From Rhodococcus sp. BP22 (GTDB lineage: Bacteria > Actinomycetota > Actinomycetes > Mycobacteriales > Mycobacteriaceae): DNA of 64,000 bases. The stretch's first letter is position 1. Each line of letters starts with the position of its first letter. The stretch spans positions 164,063 to 228,062 of the forward strand of contig NZ_JACFTB010000008.1 in the NCBI RefSeq assembly GCF_014281965.1, read 5' to 3'. Both the position numbers and the translations under genes were made by a program. The notes under the pieces are model-generated. The model saw only the letters and a list, made by a program, of their open reading frames with translations. It searched no databases and was not told where the DNA came from. Shown here piece by piece: positions 1-8,167 of the stretch.

Positions 1-617
1 GTGCCAGAGGGCTGCGCTCCGTGTGCTGCTCGAAAACCACGTTGAACCCAGCGGATCGACGCCATCGAGCGCACATTCTTGGCCAACACGCGGACTGCGT
101 GCGCGAGGGAAACAGGGTCGTCGGCGCACAGTTGTAGCAGTAGATCACCTCCGCTCCAACGTGATTCGAGTCGGTCGATTCCGAACTCGGGCAATGGGGC
201 CAACCACCCCGGCTTGGTTGTGCCGGCGGCGTCGTATGCGCCGGGGCCGAATCCGACAGTGACGGTCAGCCTCGCTGGGTCCAGTGCCAGTTCCGGCTCG
301 GTATCGGCCAACGCCGGCAATCCTTGCGTCAATCGCGCAGCATCGGCTGTCCACATCTTCATGATGCCGACGACATCGGACCGCGTCGTGCCCGCTCGCA
401 AGTCGAAGGCCACGAATATTCCGTGGGCTTGCGCTGGGGTGGCGATCCCGGACTGGTGCTCACCGTAGTAGGGAACTGTCAGGCCTCCGAAGTCGGATTC
501 AGCGGGCTCCCTGGCGATTCCGTAGGTCAATCCGGCAGCGCCGAGTGCGGCGACACCTCCACCGAGGAGGTGTCGCCGACTGATTCTCGTGCGATGCGGA
601 GGTGTCCGCTCAGCCAC
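1..617 (-). CDS. Dyp-type peroxidase, 3' end cut by window edge
   Basis: Dye-decolourising haem peroxidase, EfeB-like; only about the first 205 residues are in the window. The frame was read directly on the minus strand from a GTG at 617. The N terminus has a twin-arginine type signal (RISRRHLLGGG followed by an Ala/Gly-rich stretch), so export by Tat is likely. It continues into the typical DyP segment PYYGEHQSGIATPAQAH and then VGFGPGAYD. The GTG overlaps the stop of the copper-chaperone gene by 8 bp, which indicates translational coupling. The haem-ligand His and the GxxDG motif should lie beyond the edge or near it and were not verified. The copper-chaperone neighbour suggests a cell-envelope metal/redox role, which is inference. 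Confidence 0.85.
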   Translation of the reverse strand, partial: MAERTPPHRTRISRRHLLGGGVAALGAAGLTYGIAREPAESDFGGLTVPYYGEHQSGIATPAQAHGIFVAFDLRAGTTRSDVVGIMKMWTADAARLTQGLPALADTEPELALDPARLTVTVGFGPGAYDAAGTTKPGWLAPLPEFGIDRLESRWSGGDLLLQLCADDPVSLAHAVRVLAKNVRSMASIRWVQRGFRAAHGAQPSG

Positions 618-1089
618 CGTAGTTTTCCTGCGCGCCCGCGAACTCGCGGACCTGCGCCTTGAACGTCGAAGTCGACCCGTCCTCGAAGGTCAGAGTGAAC
701 TCTGTGTCACTACCTGGGGTCAGCGGCGAGGTCACCCCCATCAGCATGAGGTGGTCTCCGCCTGCCTGGAGCACCTTGGTGTCACCAGCTGCTACAGCGA
801 AGCCACCATCCTTGGGTTGCATGACCATGGAACCATCTGCGCTGGAGACGACCTCGTGCAATTCCACCATCGGAGACGAAGGCGACTGCGCGGATACGAC
901 GCGTACCTGCCCCTCCCCGGTGTTCTGAATTTCGGCGAATGCCGAGGTCATGCCTTCGTCGGTGGCCTTGACCCACGCTTCCCTGACGGTGACGGAATCC
1001 GCCTCGGGCGTCGGTGCGTCGTTCGAGGAACAGCCGACGAGCAGCGTTCCGGAGGCGAGCGCTACGAGCAGTGCTTTTCCGAGTTTCAT
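610..1089 (-). CDS. PCu(A)C-type periplasmic copper chaperone lipoprotein
   Basis: A 159-residue lipoprotein with signal peptide and lipobox LLVGC (Cys20). The mature part is a PCu(A)C domain (DUF461). His78, Met88/Met90, His113 and Met115 approximate the H-M-x10-M-x21-H-x-M copper site. The family carries Cu(I) outside the cytoplasmic membrane, classically to cytochrome oxidase. ATG at 1089 was chosen because the signal peptide begins there; the upstream extension looks non-coding. The start overlaps (ATGA) the stop of a PepSY-like remnant, and the stop overlaps the DyP start, so the genes were built as one operon. Confidence 0.9.
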   Translation of the reverse strand: MKLGKALLVALASGTLLVGCSSNDAPTPEADSVTVREAWVKATDEGMTSAFAEIQNTGEGQVRVVSAQSPSSPMVELHEVVSSADGSMVMQPKDGGFAVAAGDTKVLQAGGDHLMLMGVTSPLTPGSDTEFTLTFEDGSTSTFKAQVREFAGAQENYGG

Positions 1090-1260
1090 GATGTCTCCAT
1101 AGTGTTCGTTCGATGCCGAAATCCGAGTACGGCATCGATGACGAGAAAGGCAGAATGGCCGAGTAGTGGCACGAACCACCCGAGGACGACGCTGCCGACC
1201 GTGCGATCGCATGGTCGTGTGGTCGTGCTCGATACGACCGAATGTGGATGTGCCGAAGCA
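1086..1260 (-). pseudogene. C-terminal remnant of a PepSY-associated membrane protein
   Basis: A minus-strand frame between the membrane protein and the copper chaperone reads VGSVVLGWFVPLLGHSAFLV, then IDAVLGFRHR and a stop. This resembles the last membrane helix of PepSY-TM proteins, which often sit beside copper/iron envelope genes. Its TGA overlaps the chaperone ATG, as an intact upstream gene would. I find no plausible start or N-terminal PepSY domain upstream, so a deleted gene is the simplest reading. The 5' limit is approximate. Confidence 0.45.
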
Positions 1261-1302
1261 AGACTCCGCCCTCAGTGGCGTGCCGCTTCGAAAAAGGGAA
1301 GG

Positions 1303-1830
1303 TCAGGCGGGGCAGGGAGGCCCGCGCGTACCGACCCCGGAAGACACCAACAGCCGGAGAACGACGTCGGGACGGTACTCGGGTGCTCCGGGGCAAGGGA
1401 ACTGCTGCACCGGAATCGACAGGTTCAGCACCGGGAGAATGCGACGGAGGATGGACAGTGCGTGCCCATGTCCCAGAACGGCCGCTCGAATCAGTAACGC
1501 ACACAACACCGTTGCGAATGCGTGAGCACCCGCCATCGTGGGTGTCAGGAAAGACCCGTGATCATGTTCGGCGGCGATCGTCAAAATCGTGTGGCCGAGC
1601 AGTTGGCCGACGATCAGGGTCGCCGGCGTCGAAGCCCATCCCCCACGCTCGCCGAGAGCTGCGACCGCTCCACCCACCGCGGCACTGATTGCGAGGAGAA
1701 GAATCAGAGCCGCCTCGCTCGGCATCATGGCTCCCCCACCGACACCGTGCGCGGCGACACTCAGCGCACCGGATGCGGCGCCGACGAACACACCACGTAC
1801 GCGCGCGCGACCGTCCGACCGGGGAGTCAT
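1303..1830 (-). CDS. Small polytopic membrane protein of the copper/redox group
   Basis: Conserved-looking hypothetical membrane protein of 175 residues with about four hydrophobic segments (roughly residues 10-30, 40-58, 70-88 and 103-125). His-containing stretches (AEHDHG, LGHGHA) could bind metal. ATG at 1830 was preferred to an upstream in-frame start because the hydrophobic protein begins there and the upstream codons run into an inverted repeat. The C-terminal 40 residues are hydrophilic and Pro-rich and may be altered by the deletion that produced the PepSY remnant just downstream. I cannot name a function. Confidence 0.65.
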   Translation of the reverse strand: MTPRSDGRARVRGVFVGAASGALSVAAHGVGGGAMMPSEAALILLLAISAAVGGAVAALGERGGWASTPATLIVGQLLGHTILTIAAEHDHGSFLTPTMAGAHAFATVLCALLIRAAVLGHGHALSILRRILPVLNLSIPVQQFPCPGAPEYRPDVVLRLLVSSGVGTRGPPCPA

Positions 1831-1842
1831 GAGGACACCATA

Positions 1843-1875
1843 CCGCCGACTACTACAACCCCTAGTAGTCGGCGG
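1843..1875. repeat. Perfect 13-bp inverted repeat at the end of the FhuF-like gene
   Basis: The arms CCGCCGACTACTA (1843-1855) and TAGTAGTCGGCGG (1863-1875) are exact complements around a 7-base loop. The right arm overlaps the 3' end of the FhuF-like gene, whose stop is the TAG at 1862-1864. It may be a terminator for the corrinoid operon, although no T-tract follows, or an operator for the copper/redox genes. The ACTAC/GTAGT half-sites recall BlaI/CopY-family operators, but that is weak. Confidence 0.6.
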
Positions 1876-2554
1876 CGATCTCGAGTCCACGCCGACGATC
1901 CTCGGGCGTTCGCCGAGGGCAGCTGGTGCACTTGTCGGCTCCTGCGGTCTCGTACAGAAGACAGCACGAGCAGCGCCGGGTGAACCGGCAGCCCCCTACG
2001 TCGACGAATCTCGGTGACGGCAGCGTTTCCTGCATATTCGCGATCAACGACATCGCGAAGCGACTGCCGACGGTCCTGTCGCCAAGTGCGGCCCCCACGT
2101 CGAGGCTTCGGTTCGCGATGGAGTCCGTCGCGATTGCCCACAATGCCTGTCGGCGGGCTCCCGAGGCCTCGGCGAGTACGTCGATGATGCCCGCGAACGT
2201 TGTGTCCAGTGCGGGTGCCAGTTGCTCGGTCGAGATGGTCCGCTCGGTTCTCACCCCACCCAGGTAGCCGTTCGGACGCAGGAAGCAGTGTGCGGTATCG
2301 AGGCTTGGATCTGCGGCCTCACCGGTCACCATCGCGGTGGCGACAGCAACGAAGGCGAGCGTCGAGCTCGCTGAATACCACCACAGGGTGCCATTGACTC
2401 GGTCGTCGACGCAGTTCCACCGCACCCCGGTGTCGACGACGCGTGCCCGTATCCAGTCGGCGTCGAGCATCACCGACGCGGGAAGATCGAACGGGCCTTC
2501 GAGGTACTCACCGAGCCCTGGTATCCGCGCCGCGGCACGCGCATAGACGCTCAT
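1862..2554 (-). CDS. FhuF-like [2Fe-2S] ferric reductase family protein
   Basis: A 230-residue cytosolic protein with the FhuF C-terminal iron-sulfur motif C-C-x10-C-x2-C (Cys197, Cys198, Cys209, Cys212). FhuF proteins reduce iron released from siderophores. Here the gene overlaps the importer ATPase gene by 4 bp (2551-2554) and lies in a unit headed by a cobalamin riboswitch. A role in reducing Co(III) corrinoid after uptake is therefore worth considering, but that is inference. The N-terminal 180 residues are poorly conserved, as is usual for the family. No signal peptide. Confidence 0.85.
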   Translation of the reverse strand: MSVYARAAARIPGLGEYLEGPFDLPASVMLDADWIRARVVDTGVRWNCVDDRVNGTLWWYSASSTLAFVAVATAMVTGEAADPSLDTAHCFLRPNGYLGGVRTERTISTEQLAPALDTTFAGIIDVLAEASGARRQALWAIATDSIANRSLDVGAALGDRTVGSRFAMSLIANMQETLPSPRFVDVGGCRFTRRCSCCLLYETAGADKCTSCPRRTPEDRRRGLEIAADY

Positions 2555-3318
2555 GCCAGACCGTGTACTTCGAAGACGGGCCTCGGATGGGTACGCACCG
2601 TGGCGCGAATGCCGAACACCTCCGCGAGCAACGTGTCGGTCAGAACTTCGGCGGTCGGGCCCGAAGCAACGACGGATCCACCGTCGAGAACCGCCAGCGA
2701 GGAGCAGTACTCGACGGCCAGACGCAGATCGTGCACAGTGATGACGATAGCGAGCCCGTCGGCAGCAAGATCGGCAATGGCGCTCATGACGATCAGTTGG
2801 TGGCGCAGATCGAGATGGTTGGTCGGCTCGTCGAGCAGCAGAATTCGCGGCTGTTGAGCCAGCGCGCGCGCAATGGAGACGCGTTGCCGCTCACCACCGG
2901 ACAATGCGCCGACATCACGGTCGGCCAGAGCGAACAATTCCATTCGATGCAGGCAGGATGTCACTACCTCGTCATCGGATGCGGTCGGGGGAGAAAACCA
3001 TCCGCGGTGCGGCACCCTCCCGAGCGCGACCGATTCTCGGACCGTCAACCCCACGGATGCCTCGGGTTCTTGTGCTGCGACGCCGACGGTCCGAGCGAGT
3101 TCAGAACGCTTCATCGACCGTGCGTCGACATGGTCGACGAGAACGGACCCGGACGCCGGCGTCAGCGCCCGGTAGCAGCAGCGGAGCGCCGTGGTCTTAC
3201 CTGAACCGTTGGGTCCGACGAGTCCCAGAATTTGCCCGGGCCGGACACTGAAATCGATGCCGTGCAGCACTTCTCGCGATCCGAGCCGGGCAGTGACCTC
3301 GTGTATCGACAGAGTCAT
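2551..3318 (-). CDS. Corrinoid-type ABC importer, ATP-binding subunit (BtuD-like)
   Basis: A 255-residue ABC ATPase of the FecE/BtuD/FhuC group. Walker A is GPNGSGKT (about residues 35-42), the signature LSGGERQR and Walker B ILLLDEP. It powers import through the FecCD-type permease encoded immediately upstream in transcription (4-bp overlap at 3315-3318). The family covers siderophores, haem and B12. The upstream cobalamin riboswitch is the reason to prefer corrinoid. It also overlaps the FhuF-like gene, so the four genes should be co-expressed. Confidence 0.9.
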   Translation of the reverse strand: MTLSIHEVTARLGSREVLHGIDFSVRPGQILGLVGPNGSGKTTALRCCYRALTPASGSVLVDHVDARSMKRSELARTVGVAAQEPEASVGLTVRESVALGRVPHRGWFSPPTASDDEVVTSCLHRMELFALADRDVGALSGGERQRVSIARALAQQPRILLLDEPTNHLDLRHQLIVMSAIADLAADGLAIVITVHDLRLAVEYCSSLAVLDGGSVVASGPTAEVLTDTLLAEVFGIRATVRTHPRPVFEVHGLA

Positions 3319-4403
3319 CGCTCGGCCCTTCCGTATTGACGAGAGAGCATGAATACGAAGATCGGAGCACCGACCAGCGCGGTGACCACTCCGACCGGCA
3401 CCTCCGTGCTGCTGGCAACCGATCGCGCGAGCGTATCTGCCCCCACCAACGCGATCGCCCCGAGCAAAGCCGCCACGGGAAGCAACCTGACGGCCCGGGT
3501 ACCGACGATGTATCCCGCGAGATGAGGTACGAGCAAACCCACGAAACCGATTCCGCCACCGACGGATACGGCGGCACCGGCCAGCACCGAGACAGCCAGG
3601 AGCTGCAGAACACGGAATCGCTGAACATTCAATCCCAGAGCGGCGGCGCCGTCGTCACCCGTCTTGAGCAGGTCCATACGCGGCGCACTGAGCAACACCA
3701 CTGTGCCGACCACCAGGAGCGCGAGGGTGGGGAATGTCAATGTCGACCAGCGTGCGTCGCCGAATCCTCCTGCAAGCCAATGCAACACACCGCTCAGACT
3801 GCGCTCGTCGGCGAAAACGAGAAGAGTGAAGGTGATCAACGCCGAGAACACGGCGCCCAATGCGACGCCGACGAGGATGATCGCCGTCGACTGCGGGTAC
3901 CTGCCACCGATCAACAGTGCCAGGAACAACGGGATCATCGCCCCGACGAAGGCCGCCGCTGGAATGGTGAAGACCCCGAGCGCACCCGCTCCGATACCGA
4001 GCGCCATCACCACCACGACGCCGAAGCCCGCTCCCGAGGAAACTCCCAGCAGGTACGGGTCAGCCAGCGGGTTACGCGTGACAGCCTGGGCGACACCGCC
4101 CGCGATCGCAAGCGAGGCACCGACGACCGCGGCCGTAACCGAACGCGGAAGACGGGAGTCGAGGACGATCACTGCGCGCGCCTCGGTCCACCAGGATTCG
4201 AACGCTCCCGGCATCACCTTGTGCATCACGATCGCCCAGACGTCGCCGACGGGAATCCGTACCGATCCGAACGATGCTGCCGCTGCGATCGCAGCCAGAA
4301 GACCGATGGTCAGCAGTACAAGAACCACTCCGAGCCCGAGGCGTGAACGCCGGGTCGACGTGGGTTCGGCAGGCGCAGTTCGTGTTTCGACGGCGGTGGC
4401 CAT
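3315..4403 (-). CDS. Corrinoid-type ABC importer, FecCD/BtuC-like permease
   Basis: A 362-residue integral membrane permease of the FecCD family with many hydrophobic helices and the typical segments RLPR, GGVAQAVTRNPLADPYLLG and GFVGLLVPH. ATG at 4403 was chosen because the sequence upstream belongs to the binding-protein gene. The ATG shares one base with that gene's stop (TGATG), which implies coupled translation. It forms the membrane channel for the binding protein and ATPase of the same operon. Confidence 0.9.
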   Translation of the reverse strand: MATAVETRTAPAEPTSTRRSRLGLGVVLVLLTIGLLAAIAAAASFGSVRIPVGDVWAIVMHKVMPGAFESWWTEARAVIVLDSRLPRSVTAAVVGASLAIAGGVAQAVTRNPLADPYLLGVSSGAGFGVVVVMALGIGAGALGVFTIPAAAFVGAMIPLFLALLIGGRYPQSTAIILVGVALGAVFSALITFTLLVFADERSLSGVLHWLAGGFGDARWSTLTFPTLALLVVGTVVLLSAPRMDLLKTGDDGAAALGLNVQRFRVLQLLAVSVLAGAAVSVGGGIGFVGLLVPHLAGYIVGTRAVRLLPVAALLGAIALVGADTLARSVASSTEVPVGVVTALVGAPIFVFMLSRQYGRAER

Positions 4404-5398
4404 CAGTCCTGGAACCGGTCCGGGTGCAGTGCGCGTGCGAGGGTGTCCACGCTCGTCACCAGTCGTGGGCTCTCGAAGAAGTCGTCGAGCGGTACGACGA
4501 TGAAGTTGTCGCGTCGGACGGCAGGCGTCGTCGCCATGATCGGTTGACTTTTCAGGAAGGCGATCTTGTCCTGCGCGGAGGTATCGCCGTAGTCGAGGAC
4601 GACGATCGCCTGTGGTGCGCGTTCGCCGATGATCTCCCACGTCGTGTCCAGGTAGGGACGCTCCCCTTCGGGGAAGATGTTTCCCGCCCCGGCGTAATTT
4701 CCGATGAGTTGACCGACGCCGACGCCCCCGATGGTCGTGGGAACATCTTCACCGGAGTCGTAGAAGAATGTCGGGGTCGGAGCTACATCGGTCAATTTCT
4801 CGCCCACTGCATTCAGGCCCGCCACGACACCTTCGGTGATGTCCTTCGCGGCATCCTCGGCTCCCAGAATCTCGCCGAGTTGGGTGTAGTCGTTTTCGAG
4901 CATCCCGATATCGGGGAATCCAGATCCGCAATATTCGGAGAACAGGAACGTCGCGATGCCGACGTCGGTGAACGATTCACGGGAGCGGCCCTCCTTGTCG
5001 TTGAATGCACTTCGCATGCCGCCCACGACGAGGTCCGGGTCGAGATCGAGGATCTGTTCTTTGGTCGGGTATTCATCGGCGAGGCCGGCGATTCGTTCGA
5101 ACGCATCTGCCGTCTCCGCCGTCGGGGTGGCGTTCTGATAGCCCATCCCGACGATCCGATCCGCGACACCCATCTCGATCAGCACCTCGGTGACGTGGTC
5201 GTTCATGGAAATGATGCGCTGCGGAGGGGCATCGAACTGCTGGGTGAGGTCGCAGTTGGAGATGGAGACCGGCTCGTCGAACGCGGCCCCGGTCGAGGTG
5301 GCGTCTACCGAGTCGCCACGCGAACAGCCCGCGAAGAGCAGCGCTGTTGCGGAACCTACCGCGACAATTCGGACGATGAAGGGAGTAGATGGTGACAT
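4403..5398 (-). CDS. Corrinoid-type ABC importer, substrate-binding lipoprotein (BtuF-like)
   Basis: A 331-residue FecB/BtuF-type binding lipoprotein. The signal peptide ends in the lipobox LLFAGC (Cys25). Typical sequences follow: PQRIISMNDHVTEVL, ADRIVGMG and LDPDLVVGG. It captures ligand outside the membrane and hands it to the FecCD permease. It is the first gene of the operon and the first behind the riboswitch. A GTGAGG ribosome-binding site lies about 6 bases before the ATG, so the riboswitch could act by hiding this site. Confidence 0.9.
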   Translation of the reverse strand: MSPSTPFIVRIVAVGSATALLFAGCSRGDSVDATSTGAAFDEPVSISNCDLTQQFDAPPQRIISMNDHVTEVLIEMGVADRIVGMGYQNATPTAETADAFERIAGLADEYPTKEQILDLDPDLVVGGMRSAFNDKEGRSRESFTDVGIATFLFSEYCGSGFPDIGMLENDYTQLGEILGAEDAAKDITEGVVAGLNAVGEKLTDVAPTPTFFYDSGEDVPTTIGGVGVGQLIGNYAGAGNIFPEGERPYLDTTWEIIGERAPQAIVVLDYGDTSAQDKIAFLKSQPIMATTPAVRRDNFIVVPLDDFFESPRLVTSVDTLARALHPDRFQD

Positions 5399-5502
5399 AT
5401 GAACCTCACTTGGAGCTCAGAGCCACGAAATTGAGAGTCGACGCGCAGCAGAAAATCAACCACGCGCAGGACTGCCGATTCGTAGACCACGACGAATAGG
5501 TG

Positions 5503-5650
5503 TCGCACACACAGCCGCTGGGTAATCGGACTCGCCATCTCCACGAGAAGAGACAGCCCACCGTTGCGGGTCAGCGCCGGATTTCGACCGGCTTCCCCCT
5601 GCGACTGGCTTGCTAAGTGCTTCGCCCAGCAGTATGCACGAGAGGTTTCG
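5503..5650 (-). promoter_or_regulatory. Cobalamin (B12) riboswitch
   Basis: On the minus strand the leader has the conserved core of the cobalamin riboswitch. It reads GGGGGAAGCCGGTCGAAATC, then CCGGCGCTGACCCGCAACGG, and later a B12-box-like GCGAGTCCGATTACCCAGCG. Order and spacing fit RF00174. About 100 bases separate it from the binding-protein ATG, enough for an expression platform. Adenosylcobalamin binding normally turns such transport operons off. End positions are approximate. Confidence 0.88.
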
Positions 5651-5689
5651 GCAGCGGTCGAGTGCGCCTACCGAGGCCCACACATGCCG

Positions 5690-7000
5690 TCAGCTGATAC
5701 GTCGTGCCCGAACCGCGGGTGCCGAAGAATGCGGCAGCAGTCTGCTGATGTCCTCCGGCAGCAAAATTTCGACGGTCGCCGACGCGTCGAACCGGTAGGG
5801 CTGCGTCATGACCACACCGGACAGCTGCTTTCGTAGGCGAGACATTTCGGCTCGCACGGTGATCGCCCTTCCGCCGTCTCCGAAGAGATCCGCCGCCATC
5901 TGTGCCGCAGTCCGCCCCTCCCGGTGGACGGCCAGGAGGTAGAGAATCTCTGCGTGGCGCGGCGTCGGCTCGTGTGTCCACTCCCCGACCTCGCTACGGA
6001 TCTGTACCCGAGTGTGCTGCGGATGACGTAGGTCGATGCAGATCGTAGTGGCACCGGCCGTCTCGGAGACCGATGCGCTCTCCGCCACCCCGGTCGGCCG
6101 GACGAGCCATCCCCCGGGCAACGGCTCGACGTCACACACACCGAGCGTCGGCATCCAGAACCGTCCTGTGGCCAGATCCTCGGGCAGAAGAACTCGAGTG
6201 CGCAACGCTACCGACGAGGTGGCCGCTACCCACCCGTTGGCGTCGACGGCCAATGCCGGGGCATGCAACCGAGCGAGCATGGGGGCAGCAACCGAACGCA
6301 GCCGATCCAGGTTCTGCCGGTGATGTTCACGCAGTTGGGATTCGGTAAGACGCGCTATGGCATCGACCAGCGCAAGGGTCGTCGGGTGCACGGTGTTTGC
6401 GGGCCCGCTGACGTCGAGTGCGCCGAGAACATGCCCGGTGCGCGGGTCCTTGATGGGCGCGCCTGCGCAGGTCCACGGATGGTGGCTGCGCACGTAGTGT
6501 TCCGCGGAGAAGATTTGCACGGCCCGACGCGAGACCAACGCAGTACCGATGGCATTGGTACCCACCGCATCCTCGGCCCAGCTGGCACCCTCGACGAATC
6601 CGAGTCCGTCGGCGCGATCGAGCACCGACGTCGAGCCACTGCGCCACAGCACCCGGCCGTGTCGGTCCGCCACGACGAGGATGTTGTTGCCGTCCTGAAC
6701 GACCGATTCCAGACCTCTGGCCAGATCGTCGAGGACGTCGAACAGACCCGAATCCCGACGGCTCCGCTCGAGATCGGAGACGTTGACGAGTGAGGGTGAG
6801 ATGGATTTTTGCTCGGGATCGATACCGAGGGTCTGCAACCGACGCCACGAGTCGCCGATCACCTCGCGTGGCCGGGCGGGACCTTTACCGCCTGCCATCG
6901 TCGCGTCGTAGACGGCCGTCAGTATCTGCGCGTAACGGCGCGGGTCTTCGCCTGCCGCCAGCGCAGGCTCGGGGCCTGTCGACTGAGTCATTGCCGACAA
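5690..7000 (-). CDS. AcoR-like GAF-domain transcriptional regulator
   Basis: A 436-residue regulator. The N terminus resembles AcoR-type activators (REVIGDSWRRLQTLGIDP). A GAF sensor domain follows at about 80-210, with GTNAIGTAL and HPWTCAGAPI. There is no AAA+ domain. The C-terminal 110 residues carry a helix-turn-helix region (HAEILYLLAVHREGRTAAQM). It therefore belongs to the short GAF-HTH regulators found in actinobacteria. It is transcribed the same way as the riboswitch operon but sits upstream of the leader; its ligand and target are unknown. A second start (ATG, 6991) is possible. Confidence 0.75.
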   Translation of the reverse strand: MSAMTQSTGPEPALAAGEDPRRYAQILTAVYDATMAGGKGPARPREVIGDSWRRLQTLGIDPEQKSISPSLVNVSDLERSRRDSGLFDVLDDLARGLESVVQDGNNILVVADRHGRVLWRSGSTSVLDRADGLGFVEGASWAEDAVGTNAIGTALVSRRAVQIFSAEHYVRSHHPWTCAGAPIKDPRTGHVLGALDVSGPANTVHPTTLALVDAIARLTESQLREHHRQNLDRLRSVAAPMLARLHAPALAVDANGWVAATSSVALRTRVLLPEDLATGRFWMPTLGVCDVEPLPGGWLVRPTGVAESASVSETAGATTICIDLRHPQHTRVQIRSEVGEWTHEPTPRHAEILYLLAVHREGRTAAQMAADLFGDGGRAITVRAEMSRLRKQLSGVVMTQPYRFDASATVEILLPEDISRLLPHSSAPAVRARRIS

Positions 7001-7036
7001 TTGTGCGCCAGCTCACATAACTGCGAAGAGGTGGGG

Positions 7037-7888
7037 TCAGTTCGCCTGCATCGACAGAGTTTTGCGGGCACGCCGAGGGGCTCCCAGCTCGGGGAAGAGA
7101 GTGCGCGTGACCTCACGGGCGGCATCCATCACCAAGGGCGCAACTCGCTCGAGTTGCGCAGTCCGCATCTCCCCACACAGCGCGATACCGCCGGCCGGGC
7201 CTTCGTAACCACGAATCGCCGACCCAACGCATGCGATCCCGCGGACCGACTCGCCGAGACCGAACGCCAACCCCTTGCGCTGACGAATTCGGTTCAACTC
7301 CAGATGCAGAACCGCCCGCTCGGTGATGGTGCTGTCGGTGAAGCGGGGAAGGGCCTGGCCGAACAGGGTGTCGACATGCTCAGGATCGAGCCACGCCAGC
7401 ATCGCCTTTCCGCCTGCCGTCGAGTGTGCCGAGACTCGGCCACCGACGCGGGACGGCAGTGCGGCCGCGAACCGTCCGCCGACCTTGTCGAGACAGACGC
7501 TTTCGGACCCGTCGAGAACGGACAGGTGGACGACCATCCCGGTCTGCATGTGCAGTTCGTGCAGGATCGGTGCTGCCGCCTCGCGAATCTGGCTACGCCC
7601 GCCGTCGCCGCCACCGAGTCCGAGGGCACGCGCACCGAGGCCATAGCCGACCGAAGAGTGGTCCACCCAGTCGAGCCGGACGAGCTGATCGAGAATGCGG
7701 TGAACAGTGGACCGCGGAAGCTGAGTGCAGAACGAGATCTCTTCGAGGGACAGCCGGGCTGCTCGACCGTCGAACGCGTCCAGGATCAGGGTCATGCGTT
7801 CGACCATCGACGGTGGCAGGTCCGTCTTGGACTGCGCACCGGTAGCCCGGCCGGCGAACCTCGCGTCGTTCATGTCAACGATGGTCAT
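7037..7888 (-). CDS. IclR-family transcriptional regulator 1
   Basis: A 283-residue IclR protein. The winged helix-turn-helix is at about residues 30-85 (SLEEISFCTQLPRSTVHRIL). The ligand-binding IclR domain follows, with HLSVLDGSESVCLDKVGG, HSTAGGKAMLAWL and a closing GIACVGSAIRGYEG. Such proteins usually control adjacent catabolic genes in response to an aromatic or organic-acid effector. About 185 bases upstream is an inverted repeat nearly identical to one before the second IclR gene at the far end of the large operon, so the two may share an operator type. Confidence 0.88.
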   Translation of the reverse strand: MTIVDMNDARFAGRATGAQSKTDLPPSMVERMTLILDAFDGRAARLSLEEISFCTQLPRSTVHRILDQLVRLDWVDHSSVGYGLGARALGLGGGDGGRSQIREAAAPILHELHMQTGMVVHLSVLDGSESVCLDKVGGRFAAALPSRVGGRVSAHSTAGGKAMLAWLDPEHVDTLFGQALPRFTDSTITERAVLHLELNRIRQRKGLAFGLGESVRGIACVGSAIRGYEGPAGGIALCGEMRTAQLERVAPLVMDAAREVTRTLFPELGAPRRARKTLSMQAN

Positions 7889-8073
7889 GGCACTCCCCCA
7901 GATCAGTTTCGAGTCGAATCACAGCTCCACGCATCCTGGTCGTAACGTTCGGGCGAGCACGGAGCGCAGCAAGAAGTTTCGCGTTGGAGATTTCACCGGC
8001 GTACGAAAGGAGAGGTCCGGGGGCAATACCTGCAGTGAGCAGACGGAGCCGACTCGAGAGCGTGAATCACTGA

Positions 8074-8090
8074 GTGATACTTGGTATCTC
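8074..8090. promoter_or_regulatory. Candidate IclR operator, copy 1
   Basis: GTGATAC-TTG-GTATCTC is a 7+3+7 inverted repeat with one asymmetric pair. It lies in the region between IclR gene 1 and the end of the large catabolic operon. The perfect form, GTGATAC-CGG-GTATCAC, occurs at 26012-26028 beside IclR gene 2. The recurrence of the same spaced palindrome next to both regulators supports a real site. Which regulator binds is unknown. Confidence 0.55.
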
Positions 8091-8131
8091 ATTACACACC
8101 AAAGAGTAAAAGAGATTCAGATCACCGTCAA

Positions 8132-8160
8132 GCGGGCCCACATCCCCAGTGCGGGCCCGC
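8132..8160 (-). terminator. GC-rich hairpin after the monooxygenase gene
   Basis: The arms GCGGGCCC (8132-8139) and GGGCCCGC (8153-8160) are exact complements around a 13-base loop. The hairpin starts 8 bases beyond the stop of the last operon gene on the minus strand. No U-tract follows, so it may be an actinobacterial I-shaped terminator or an mRNA 3'-end stabiliser. Confidence 0.5.
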
Positions 8161-8167
8161 CGTGACG

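Noticed and set aside
1..600. Small plus-strand genes at the window start
   Set aside because: They lie over the minus-strand DyP frame, which shows clear family motifs.
2551..5398. Iron-siderophore importer
   Set aside because: The protein families allow it, but the cobalamin riboswitch in the leader makes corrinoid the better call. Iron cannot be excluded for the FhuF-like protein.
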